Of a stretch of DNA of 64,000 nucleotides, positions 9,445-18,554 are shown one piece after another; position 1 is the stretch's first letter, and every line of letters starts with the position of its first letter. The stretch covers positions 310,001 to 374,000 of the forward strand of contig CAWFLT010000002.1 of assembly GCA_963816795.1 (NCBI GenBank), in the 5' to 3' direction. The position numbers and the translations under genes are program-made. Source of the DNA: CAWFLT01 sp963816795. GTDB taxonomy: Bacteria; Acidobacteriota; Vicinamibacteria; Vicinamibacterales; SCN-69-37. The notes beneath the pieces are model-generated. The model was given only the letters and a program-made list of their open reading frames with translations, was not told the DNA's origin and made no database searches.

Positions 9445-12400
9445 CCGGCTCTTCGACCAGCGCTCGGACTCGGCGTAGATGACGCCGAGATCCGAGCGCT
9501 TCAACACATCCTGGCTGCCGTCTTCGTTCCGAATCTCGTTCAGGATCCGTAGCGCGAGCCCGTACTCACGGCGCGCCTCCGGGTCGCTGGCCGCGCGCAG
9601 CAGTTCGCCACGCAGGTAGTGGGCCTTGGCCTGGGGCAGCCGGAAGCCCATCGTCTCGGCTTTCGCCAGCGTGCGATCGACTTCCTGGCGGGCCGACGCG
9701 CGATCGCCGAGCTTCAGCAACGTCTCGGCACGCAGGATCGCGGCGTCGACGGCGAGCGAGCGGAGCCCGGCCTGGTCGGCGTCGAGCGCGAGCGTCGCCA
9801 GCCGCGCAGCAAGCGCGCGCGTGGGCTGGGCGGCGAGGCCAGTCATCGCGACGCTGGCCTGCGCAAGCAGCGCAAGACTCTTGTCGGGCGCCTTCGACGC
9901 CGCGACCGCGGCCTGATCGGCCAGGCCGGACGCCCCCTTGATGTCACCCGCGTAGTAGAGTCGGTCGGCTTGAAACTTGAGCGTCTGCGCGATGAGGTTC
10001 GGGTTGTTCAGTTCGCGCGCGACCGTCATCGCTTCGGTGAGCCGCGCGTCCGCGTCGGCGAGGCGGCCGGCCAGGCTCAGGCTCGCACCCGATGCCGCCA
10101 AGAATCTCGGCCAGCCAGAGATCGCGCTGTTTGGTCTCTCGATACGCCGCGAGGGCCTCGTCCTTCGACTTGACCGCCGCGCCGTAGCGGCCCTGCGCGT
10201 CGAAGATCGTTCCGATCCCGTAGCTCTCGATGGCCGCGCCGCTCTTGTCGTTGGCGCTCCGCCTGAAGTCGAGCGCGCGATGGTAGCGCGTCAGCGCCTG
10301 GTCGTAGCGTCCCATCCTGGCGAGCGTCTCGCCGAGGTTGTGGAGCGTGTCGGCCAGGTCCTCCGGGACATTCGCCTTTTCCCGAATCTCGAGCGCGCGC
10401 TCGAAGTTCGTCTGCGCTTCGGAGAACTCGCCCTTGGCGAGATAGACGTTGCCGATGTTGTTGAGCACGAGCGCCACGCCGGTGGGATTGCCGGGGTCGC
10501 GCCGCAACTGCAGCGCTTCGCGCATGAGCGGCAGCGCGTCATCCGGCCGGCCCGAGCGTCTCGTTGAAGAACACGGCCAGGTTGAGGAGGGTGACGCTCT
10601 GGCCGGCTTTGTCGCTGATCTCGCGCTGCAGCCTCAGCGCTTCGCGGAAGCTCGCTTCGGCCTCGCGGGTTTTGCCGGCCCGCTCCTGGATGAGCGCGAG
10701 CTCACCGAGTGTGCTCGCCATGCCGCGCTTGTCGTTGAGCCGTCGCTTGATCTCGAGCGACTGCTCGAACTGCCGCTGCGCTTCCTCCGGCCGGCTCAGG
10801 CGCTGATACGCGACCCCTGTCGCGTGGAGAATATTGGACCGGGCTTCCTCGTTGTTGAGCTGGATCGCCAACGCCAGCGCGCCGTTCAGGTGCGCGAGCG
10901 CATCCTGGGGCTGGCGCCGCCTGATCTCGATCCGGCCGCGCGCCAGCAGACCCTCGACGAACTTCGGGTCGAGCTCCACGACTTTGACGTAGTGTTCCCG
11001 CGCCTGGTCGAGTTTCCCGCTCTGTTCGTACAGGCTGCCCAGATCGAACTGGATCGTCGCGCTGTTGGGCGACGTCTTGACGAGATTCTGATACGACTCG
11101 ATCGCCTTGTCGGTGTCGTTCGCAATCCGGTAGTGGTTCGCCGCAATCAGGTACTTTTCCTGCGCCGGCAGCGCTTCGGCGAGGCTCATGGCGCGGCGCG
11201 AGGCCTGCATGGCCTCGTTGTCGTAGCCGAGCGACGCGTAGGTCCGGCCGAGCGCCGAATAGGCGAGCGCGAAGTTGCCGTCCTGCTTGGTGGCCGCGTC
11301 GAAGCGCTTGAGCGCTTCCTGATACGTGCCTTGCTGCGTGAGCTGCATGCCTTCGCTGTACAGGCGCATCGCTTCAAACGAGCTCGTTGATGGCTTCCAG
11401 GCGGTGGCCTTGAGCTCGGTCAGGATGTCGGGCGTGCCGCGCGCCAGTTCCTGCCGCACGGCGTCGGCCAGCGTCGAGATGGCTGTCAGGAAGCTCGCCT
11501 CGTTGGGCGCCGTCGCCGCTGAGCGGCACCGACGCGTCTCGATCGAGATCCTGGAGGGTGGCGTCGATGCGGACGGCGTTGCCGAATCGTGAGATCTGCC
11601 CCCACAGCACGCGCCGCGCATTCGTGAAGTCGGCCACGCGGACGAGCTCGGCCGGCGCCGGCGTCGCGTTCGCGGCAATGCGGAGATCCTTCAAGACCTG
11701 GTGCAGCCGATCGGCCGGGACCGTCCGGACGCGCGACGACTGGCCCAACTCGCTGCTGAGCACCTGACTCAGGCTCGCACCGAGCGAGTCGAGCGTCGGA
11801 TCGCCCGACGCGTTGCGAAACGGCAGGATGGCAAGTGAGACGACGGGACCGGTCGGCGGCGCCACTGTCGTGCCGACACCGAGCCCGATCCGGTCGCGCA
11901 AGAACCAGGCCGACACGCCGAGCGCGGCCACGAGGGCGATGCCCATGACCCACGACGCGGGTCCGAGGCTTGTATCACCCGGTGCCGCAACCTGGGCATG
12001 CGGATCGGGCAACGTGGCTGTCGCCGCCGACGTTCGTGCGCCCGCCCGCTCTCCTCGGCGCCCAGCTCGAGCACCAATTCGCCGATGTGCTGGTACCGCT
12101 GGGCCGGATCCGGCTGAAGGCATCGGGTCACGATCCGATCGATCCACTCTGGCAGGGTGGGATCGACCGATCGCAGGGATGGCGGCGGGTGCTGCATCCG
12201 CGACATCAGTTCGGCGACGGCCGTCGTCTCGCCGCCCTGGCGACGCCCGAGCAGCATGTCGTTGAGCATCAGGCCGAGCGAGTAGATGTCGGCGCGATGA
12301 TCGACGGTGACACCCCTGGCCTGCTCCGGCGCCATGTACTCGATGGTGCCGACGATGGCGCCGCCGGCGGTCATGCTCAGGCCCGGGCCGCCCACCGTGG

Positions 12401-13220
12401 ACCGGGCGATACCGAAGTCCATGATCAGCGCGTGACCTTCGCCCTCGATCATGATGTTGGCGGGTTTCAGATCGCGATGCACGACCCCCGCTTCGTGGGC
12501 GGCCGCGAGGCCCGACGCCACCTCCCGGGCAATCGCGACGGCGCGATCCTGGGCGAGCCGGCCTTCTTTCTTGAGCAGCGACGCCAGGTTCGATCCCTGC
12601 ACGTACGGCATCGTGATGTACGTGGTGCCGTTGATCTCGCCGAGATCGTGGATGCGAACCACGTGCTTGTGCGTGACCTGGCGCGCGAGGAGAAGCTCAC
12701 GCTTGAAGCGGCGCTCGAGGGCCTGGGCGGCCTCGGCGTCGTCGGAATCTGGCGGCCGGATGACCTTCACGGCTACGGCGACCTCGAGCACCTTGTCCCA
12801 GGCCTGATAGACCGCGCCCATCCCGCCGGCGCCAAGCAGCCGGATGATGTGATAACGGGCGCCGAAATCGTGGCCGACGGTGAGCGGACCGCCGCCTGCG
12901 AGTCCCATCGAGCCGCCTGCGCCGGTGGGCGCATCAGGCGCGGCGGCCCGCGGTACGGCACCGCCGGTCGGCGCGTCGGGACCGGCGAGTGGGCCGGCAG
13001 CGCCGGTGGGTGTCTCGGGGCCAACGACCGATCCCGCCGCCCAGGTGGGCGCGTCAGGACCGGCGAGCGAGCCGGGAACACCGGTGGGCGCGTCAGGACT
13101 GGCGAGTGGGCCGGCACCGCCGGTGGGCGTCTCGGGCCCAGCGATCGATCCCGCCGTCCCGGTCGGCGCGTCTGGGCCGGTCTCGCCGTCGTCTGGACGG
13201 ACTGGTGGTGGCGGCGTCAT
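9358..13220 (-). CDS. Ser/Thr protein kinase with membrane segment, FlgO-like domain and TPR array (frameshifted)
   Basis: ATG 13218-13220 opens a 13-residue-repeat tail, then a Hanks-type kinase: GAGGMGAVYQAWD (glycine loop), AVKVI (Lys), VVHRDLKPANIMI (catalytic loop), IMDFGIAR (DFG) and YMAPEQARG. One frame later comes a single membrane segment (WVMGIALVAALGVSAWFL), a FlgO/CsgG-like domain (AILPFRNASGDPTLDSLG and RRVLWGQISRFGNAVRIDA) and then at least ten TPR-type helices (for example ALAYSALGRTYASLGYDNEA and TLHNLGETLARMGRYDQAL). Frame changes lie near 12030, 11520, 11385, 10545 and 10110. The total of about 1285 residues suits this multi-domain type. The kinase probably faces the cytoplasm with the TPR part outside. 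The 3' end is uncertain: the uncorrected frame runs past 9443 into the convergent PEP-CTERM gene. Confidence 0.82.
12899..13175 (-). repeat. Coding 39-bp repeat: seven copies of a 13-residue Pro/Thr motif
   Basis: Within the N-terminal tail of the kinase, a unit of the form P-[DE]-[AT]-P-T-G followed by about seven Gly/Ala/Ser/Pro residues occurs seven times (examples PDAPTGTAGSIAG, PETPTGGAGPLAS, PDAPTGVPGSLAG). Six copies are exactly 13 residues (39 bp) and one has 14. The Thr before Gly is kept in every copy, and one copy has Trp in place of the Gly. The tail sits in front of the kinase domain and has no predicted fold. Confidence 0.85.
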
Positions 13221-13368
13221 GACCGGGAGCAGGACATTGCAAGGGACCGCCCGATTATGGACCGGATGAGACAGGTCGGACAACGCAGGGTGGCAGTGGC
13301 GCCGTTGAATCAAGCGGCCACGACGGACTACGATGGGAGGATTGTTTGATTGGACTGTGGAGCACTGA

Positions 13369-13824
13369 ATGAAGGATCGATCGAAATATAGTGGATGGTG
13401 GCGGCTCGCGGCAGGACTCGTCGCGGTGGCGGCCGCTGTGGCGTGTGGCTCGAACCCGGCGGAGCCGTCGAGCCCCGCAGTAGCCGTGGCGTTTTCCTCA
13501 ACAGATCTCCGGACCGGCAGCGGGACGGAAGCGACCACCGGACGTACCGTGACGGTGCACTACACCGGCTGGCTGTATTCGGCCAGCGCGGCTGACAACA
13601 AGGGCTCGCAATTCGATACGTCGGCCGCGCGCGGCCCGTTTTCGTTCATCCTCGGCGCGCGTCAAGTCATCGCGGGTTGGGACCAGGGCGTGGCAGGAAT
13701 GCGGGTTGGCGGCATGCGCCGGCTGGTCATTCCGCCCAGCCTGGGCTACGGCGGCACCGCGAATGGGCCGATTCCCGCAAACTCCACTCTCGTATTCGAC
13801 GTCGAGTTGCTGAGCGTCCAGTAG
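13369..13824 (+). CDS. FKBP-type peptidyl-prolyl isomerase, lipoprotein
   Basis: A 151-residue protein. Residues 12-26 form a signal peptide ending in the lipobox VAC-G, so it is probably a lipid-anchored periplasmic or outer-membrane protein. The FKBP domain covers about residues 45-151: TVTVHYTGWLY, FDTSAARGPFSFILGARQVI and GWDQGVAGMRVGGMRRLVIP, with the LGYG loop and IPANSTLVFDVELLSV end. The aromatic and Asp residues of the active pocket are present. It catalyses cis-trans isomerisation of X-Pro bonds in exported proteins. The frame is intact. The FmdB gene begins 4 bp after its stop. Confidence 0.95.
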   Translation: MKDRSKYSGWWRLAAGLVAVAAAVACGSNPAEPSSPAVAVAFSSTDLRTGSGTEATTGRTVTVHYTGWLYSASAADNKGSQFDTSAARGPFSFILGARQVIAGWDQGVAGMRVGGMRRLVIPPSLGYGGTANGPIPANSTLVFDVELLSVQ

Positions 13825-13828
13825 CGCC

Positions 13829-14083
13829 ATGCCGCTGCACGACTTTCGCTGCCGCACCTGTGGACGGGAGTTCGAGGCGCTCGTTGGCGCTCAGTATCGT
13901 GCGCAGTGCCCAGGGTGCGGCGGCGACGCGCTCGACCAGTTGCCGTCGACGTTCGCGGTGAGCAGCGCCGAGCGGCGGCAGGCGTCCGCCGCCACCTCGC
14001 GCCGCAAGCAGCGCGAGGTCGCCGGCCGTGACGCCGCGGCGTTGCACGAAGAGAGCGAGAAGCATCGGCGGGAAGAGCACTAA
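13829..14083 (+). CDS. FmdB-family zinc ribbon protein
   Basis: An 84-residue protein beginning MPLHDFRCRTCGREFEALV. Cys pairs CRTC and CPGCGG form the FmdB zinc ribbon in the first 45 residues. The rest is a charged Arg/Lys/Glu helix. FmdB proteins were named as putative regulators of formamidase genes, but most are of unknown role. It starts 4 bp after the FKBP stop and probably shares its transcript. Its TAA overlaps the likely stop of the convergent flavoprotein gene. Confidence 0.9.
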   Translation: MPLHDFRCRTCGREFEALVGAQYRAQCPGCGGDALDQLPSTFAVSSAERRQASAATSRRKQREVAGRDAAALHEESEKHRREEH

Positions 14084-15326
14084 CCCGGCCGCCTCGCCGG
14101 CGATGCGGGCCGTACACCACGCCCACTGAAAGTTGAAGCCGCCGAGGCGCCCATCGACGTCCAGAATCTCTCCGACCAGGTAGAGGTCAGGGCAAACGCG
14201 CGACTGCATCGAGCCCGAGTCGATCTCGTTCAGCGGCACGCCACCGGCCGTCACCTCGGCATAGTTGTAGCCGCGTGAGTCGAGGATGGAGAGCGGCCAT
14301 CCGAGTACGGCGTGCGTCAGCGCGCGCCGTGTGTCGCGCGTGACTGCGGCCAGCGTCTGCGCGCCGTCGATCTCGAGCCGCTGCAGCAGTTCGGCCGCGA
14401 CGGACGCTGGAACGAGGCCGGCCAGCGCCGTCTGCAAGGACATCCGGGCGCGTGACTGCGCCAGCGCCAGCCACCGCCCCTCCATCGAGGTGAAATCGTC
14501 CTGTGGACGCAGATTGGCGGAGACGGCGACCTCGTGGCCGTCGAGGCGGGCGCGCAGCCAGTGCCGCGACAGGTCGAGTGCGGCTGGCCCGCTGATCCCG
14601 AAGTGCGTCCAGAGCAGCGATCCGGCGACGGTCTGGCGACTCTGGCCGCCGATGCGAAGGTCCAGTCTGACGCCTAGCGCGACGCCCGACAGGGCGCCGT
14701 GGATGGCGCGCGGCGATGCGGCGTCCAGGATCAGTGGAGCGAGCGCGGGTGTGGTCGGGACCAGGGTATGTCCCAACCCGCGCGCCGCGGTGTACCCCCA
14801 GCCGTCACTGCCGGTCTTGGGCAGCGACAGCCCGCCGGTCGCGAGGACGATCCGCCGCGCGATCAGGGCGCCCTGGCTCGTCGCGACCTGAAAGCCGCCG
14901 CTCTCCTTGCGAAGCGAGACAACCCGGCAGCCGGTGCGCAGCTCGGCGCCGGCGCGTGCCGATTCGCGCAGCAGCGCGGTCAGGACGTCGCGCGATCGGT
15001 TGCTGTCCGGGAACAGCTTGCCGCCAGGCTCTTCGTGAAGCGGCGACGCCGATCTCGCGGAAGAACGCGACGGTGTCGGCGACGGGAAGCGCGCGCAGCA
15101 CGCGCCGGATCGTCGCCGGGCGGCCGCCATTGAAGTCCGCCTCGGTGACGACCGTGTTGGTGACGTTGCAGCGGGACCCGCCGCTGACGAGGATCTTGGC
15201 GCCGGGAGTCTTCGCGCCCTCGAGCAGCGCGACCCGCGACTGCGGATGCCGCCGCTTCGCGAAGATCGCGGTCGCGAGGCCAGCGGCGCCGGCCCCGACG
15301 ATCGCGACGTCGAGGTCGGGCGTCAC
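14080..15326 (-). CDS. BaiN/HI0933-family NAD(P)/FAD-dependent oxidoreductase (frameshifted)
   Basis: GTG 15324-15326 gives VAIVGAGAAGLATAIFAKRR (FAD-binding GxGxxG), then KILVSGGSRCNVTNT, the family signature. A frame change near 15045 leads on to FPDSNRSRDVLTALL, IVLATGGLSLPKTGSDGWGY and LLWTHFGISGPAALDLSRHW. The family ending GRLGGFNFQWAW is present near 14130. One more frame change just after it would end the gene at TAG 14080-14082, giving about 415 residues, normal for the family. Without it the frame runs to 13727, through the FmdB and FKBP genes. The start shares GTGA with the yajQ stop, so the two are an operon. The substrate is unknown; characterised BaiN acts on bile acids. Confidence 0.88.
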
Positions 15327-15826
15327 TCGCGGTAGTTGCCGAATTGGAGCTCGACGCCGAAATCCTGTGACTTGAGCAGGCGGATCGCTCCCTGCAAGTC
15401 GTCCTTCGAGGACGACGACACGCGCAGCTGATCGCCCTGGATCGCGGCCTGCACCCTCTTGAGCTTCTGGTCCTTGAGGAATTTCACGATGTCCCTCGCG
15501 GCGTCCGTCGGGATGCCCTGCTGCAGCGTGACCGTGCGGCGGACGAGCCCGCCCGCGATCGGCTCCGGATCCGTCGGCTTGAGGTTCTTGATCGGCACGC
15601 CGCGCCGGACCAGGCGCGTCTGGAGGATGTCCCAGACCGCTTCCATCTTGAACGTGTCGTCGGCGACGAGATCGATCACGTTCTCGGCGCGCTTGAAGTC
15701 GATCGACGACTTCGATCCCTTGAAGTCGTACCGCTGTGCGATCTCCTTCTTGGCTTGGTTGACGGCGTTGTCGACTTCCTGCACGTCGACGGTGGAGGTG
15801 ACATCGAATGAGGGCTGGCCGGCCAT
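15323..15826 (-). CDS. yajQ: YajQ family nucleotide-binding protein
   Basis: A 167-residue protein with the full YajQ pattern: MAGQPSFDVTSTVDVQEVDN, AKKEIAQRYDFKGSKSSID, IKNLKPTDPEPIAGGLVRR and the end KSQDFGVELQFGNYRE. ATG 15824-15826 was chosen because homology starts there; the open frame extends 33 codons upstream. YajQ proteins bind nucleotides, including cyclic di-GMP in Xanthomonas and Pseudomonas, and act with regulators or RNA. A diguanylate cyclase is found at 44.9 kb, but no link is shown. The stop overlaps the flavoprotein start by 4 bp. Confidence 0.95.
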   Translation of the reverse strand: MAGQPSFDVTSTVDVQEVDNAVNQAKKEIAQRYDFKGSKSSIDFKRAENVIDLVADDTFKMEAVWDILQTRLVRRGVPIKNLKPTDPEPIAGGLVRRTVTLQQGIPTDAARDIVKFLKDQKLKRVQAAIQGDQLRVSSSSKDDLQGAIRLLKSQDFGVELQFGNYRE

Positions 15827-15875
15827 CCCGGCATCGTAGCAGACACCGGCAATCTGGCCGGACGTGGCGGCGGCG

Positions 15876-17483
15876 TCAGCCGGGCGGGCGGGGTCCTGAA
15901 TCGGCGGACGGCGGCCCCGGCTCACATCGGCGGAACAGCGAGTATCCGCCCGACGAACCGATGAGCTCCACGTCGGCGTGTGAGACGCCGGCCGACGTCA
16001 CGAAGTAATCGTCGATCCGGCTGTTCGAGAGAAACATGTCGAGGTCGGCCGCATAGCGAGCATCGGCGCCGACCAGCCACCGCGCGACGAACAACCCGCC
16101 GGCGTCCTGGCGATCGCGAAAGAGCACCCGGCCAGCGAGTCGAGCCTGATGCTCGAGCACGATCGCCTGGTCCGATCGGTCGGGGTTGCGGTAGTGGTAG
16201 GAGTACCACACGAACTTCGTCTCGGCGACGCCGAACATGAGGATCGCGACGCCGGCGAGCGCGACCTGCCGCCACCGCGGCGCGTTCACGAGCCGCTGGC
16301 CGGCACGGGCGAGCGCGAACGCCACCGCCATGGCGAAGAGCGGATAGAACGGGTTCAGGTACCACGGCAGCTTGGTCTGCATCAGCGTCGGCAGCAGCAG
16401 CGTGACGGCGGCCCAGGCGGCGAGCAACACCGGCACCCGGCCCGCACCGGCCAGTCGCTGCCGAAGCCGGACGGAACCGAGCGCGGGCGGGGCGAGCAGC
16501 AGGGCCGCGGCGGCAGCGAGCAGCCAGTCGTAGTGATGCTTCTGCAGGATGTCCAGGTAGAAGAGTGGGCCGTGCGCGTGTCCCTCGAGCGCCGTCGCAC
16601 TGCGCGCGACGAAGTCGAACCAGAACAACCGCCCGAGAAACGCCCACCCGTCGAGCTGGTAGCGCGCGAGCATCCACGCGCCGACGGGCACGGCAGCCAC
16701 CGCGAGCCCGGTCAGCAGCGGGGCACGCCACGCTCGCAGGCGCGCCCAGCCACCGGACGCCAGGACGATGGCGACCAGCAGCACCGGCATCAGAATCGCC
16801 ATCCCGCGCAGCAGGAACGCCGCCGCGACGATCGGCCCGATCCAGGCGACGTGCCAGCGGCCGCGCGCGTCGGCGGCCCAGATCGCGACGACGCTGAGCA
16901 GTATCAGCAGGGTAAAGATCGCATCGGTGTTCGCGCTGCGTCCGGCATGCTCGTGCAGAAAGGCGAAGCACGTCGCGAGGACGACACCTGACAGCAGGCT
17001 GACGGCGGCTCCGGCCAGCCGGCGGGCCCACCACATCAAGGCGCCGACGGTCAGCCAGGCCGCAAGGGCGGACACGAGCCGAAGCGGCACCAGCCCGACG
17101 CCGAAGACCTTGAAGGACAGCGTGATGAGCCAGACCTGGAGGGGCGGTTTGGTGTTGTAGTAATCGAGCGCGCCGTTGAACGTCGTGCCGATCCAGTCGC
17201 CGCTCGCCAGCATTTCGGCGGCGGTCAACGCATAGATCGACTCGTCCCATTCGCTGACGATCTCGGCGCCGAGACGGAAGAACAGATTGAACGCCGCGAG
17301 CGCAAGCACGGCGGCGGCGAGGGCCGCGTACCGGCGATCGAACACGCTCGTGCCGGCGCTGGAGGAGCGCCTGTCGGCGGCAGCGGCGGAGTCGAACCGC
17401 GTCTGGGGCACGGGGTTCACGAGTATACCGCAGCACAGTATATGCGGTCGCCGGATGCCGGACACACCGTACGTTCGGGTCAC
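15876..17483 (-). CDS. Glycosyltransferase family 39 (ArnT/PMT-like) membrane protein
   Basis: An intact frame of up to 535 residues with about 11 membrane segments. The first outer loop has SEWDESIYALTAAEMLASGD followed by YYNTKPPLQVWL, the acidic and Lys/Pro pattern of the GT39/ArnT/PMT superfamily. Enzymes of this type move a sugar from a polyprenyl-phosphate carrier to lipid A or proteins on the outer face of the inner membrane. HDWLL-like and QTKLPWYLNPFYPL segments further support it. The true start may be the GTG near 17420, since the first 20 residues look unrelated. It ends 49 bp before yajQ begins on the same strand. Confidence 0.85.
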   Translation of the reverse strand: MTRTYGVSGIRRPHILCCGILVNPVPQTRFDSAAAADRRSSSAGTSVFDRRYAALAAAVLALAAFNLFFRLGAEIVSEWDESIYALTAAEMLASGDWIGTTFNGALDYYNTKPPLQVWLITLSFKVFGVGLVPLRLVSALAAWLTVGALMWWARRLAGAAVSLLSGVVLATCFAFLHEHAGRSANTDAIFTLLILLSVVAIWAADARGRWHVAWIGPIVAAAFLLRGMAILMPVLLVAIVLASGGWARLRAWRAPLLTGLAVAAVPVGAWMLARYQLDGWAFLGRLFWFDFVARSATALEGHAHGPLFYLDILQKHHYDWLLAAAAALLLAPPALGSVRLRQRLAGAGRVPVLLAAWAAVTLLLPTLMQTKLPWYLNPFYPLFAMAVAFALARAGQRLVNAPRWRQVALAGVAILMFGVAETKFVWYSYHYRNPDRSDQAIVLEHQARLAGRVLFRDRQDAGGLFVARWLVGADARYAADLDMFLSNSRIDDYFVTSAGVSHADVELIGSSGGYSLFRRCEPGPPSADSGPRPPG

Positions 17484-17522
17484 GTCCGGCGCCGCGGCCG
17501 GGCACGATAGGATCTCGGGCCG

Positions 17523-18479
17523 ATGAGCGATTCACACAACGCGGCGCGGGCGATCGCACTCGGCGGCCCGGCGCTCGCCCAGGTCGAGGCGCTCGGTCCG
17601 ATCGACTGGCCGCTCTGGGCCAGAACGGCCGAGGCGCTCGCGGCCTCACTGGGGCGCGCGACGGACCTCGATCGGCGCCTGCACCATTTGTATTTGCCAG
17701 TCCTGTTCTTCTCGCTGGCCCGGCTCCGACTGGCGGCCTCCCGGCCCCTCGTCATCGGCCTCCAAGCCCCGCAAGGCAGCGGCAAGACGACGCTCGTGAG
17801 CCACTTGCTGGCCGCGCTGCCGGCGCTCGGCCTGCGTGGCGCAGGCGTGTCGATCGACGACTTCTATCTTCCGCGCGACGAGCAGGTCGCCCTCTCGGCC
17901 GCGCATCCTGGCAATCCGTACTACGAGCACCGCGGCTATCCAGGGACCCACGATGTCGGGTTGGGCGCCGTGACCATCGCGGGGCTGAAACGGCTTGGCG
18001 AGGCAGCAGGAGGCGAGCGCGAAATCCGCGTGCCCGTCTACGACAAGTCTGCGCACGCCGGCCGCGGCGATCGGCGGCCGGCCGCAGACTGGACCGCGGT
18101 GCGCGCGCCGCTCGACATCGTGTTCGTCGAGGGGTGGATGCTCGGGTTTTCGCCGGTGCCGGAATCCATGCTTCCCGATCCGCGCATGGCCGGGCCGAAC
18201 CTCGCGCTCGCGGCCTACGCCGACTGGTATCGCTTCTTCGACGCGTTCGTCGTCCTGCGCGCGAAGGAGTTGACGTCGATCGTCGAGTGGCGCGTGCAGG
18301 CGGAAGCGGACGCCGCAGCGCGCGGGCGCCCGGCGCTCAGTCCTGCCGCCATCGAGGACTACATCCGGCGCTTTCTTCCGGCGTACGCGACCTACGCGGG
18401 CGTGCCGCACCAGTTCGCCGGGCCGCGCACGATCACGATCTGGCTCGATCGCGATCGACGCGCGGTGCCGTTCACGTAG
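17523..18479 (+). CDS. D-glycerate 3-kinase / Tda10-like P-loop kinase
   Basis: A 318-residue intact protein. Walker A is GLQAPQGSGKTT at about residues 78-90. GVSIDDFYLPRDEQVAL and YEHRGYPGTHDVGLG are the hallmark blocks of plant-type glycerate kinase and yeast Tda10. VPVYDKSAHAGRGDR and FVEGWMLGFSPVP follow. The plant enzyme phosphorylates D-glycerate at O3 in photorespiration; the bacterial members may act in glyoxylate or glycerate use. It is divergent from the GT39 gene with about 40 bp between the annotated starts. Confidence 0.88.
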   Translation: MSDSHNAARAIALGGPALAQVEALGPIDWPLWARTAEALAASLGRATDLDRRLHHLYLPVLFFSLARLRLAASRPLVIGLQAPQGSGKTTLVSHLLAALPALGLRGAGVSIDDFYLPRDEQVALSAAHPGNPYYEHRGYPGTHDVGLGAVTIAGLKRLGEAAGGEREIRVPVYDKSAHAGRGDRRPAADWTAVRAPLDIVFVEGWMLGFSPVPESMLPDPRMAGPNLALAAYADWYRFFDAFVVLRAKELTSIVEWRVQAEADAAARGRPALSPAAIEDYIRRFLPAYATYAGVPHQFAGPRTITIWLDRDRRAVPFT

Positions 18480-18554
18480 AGCCGATGGGATCACGCAGCA
18501 GCACGGCCCATCGCCTCGCCATCGCGGTTGGGGCGGCAGCTATAATCGATCGAC

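Noticed and set aside
17424..17442. TATAC...GTATA inverted repeat near the GT39/glycerate-kinase divergent region as an operator
   Set aside because: Arms are only 5 bp with a 9-bp spacer and there is no regulator gene nearby; too weak to annotate.
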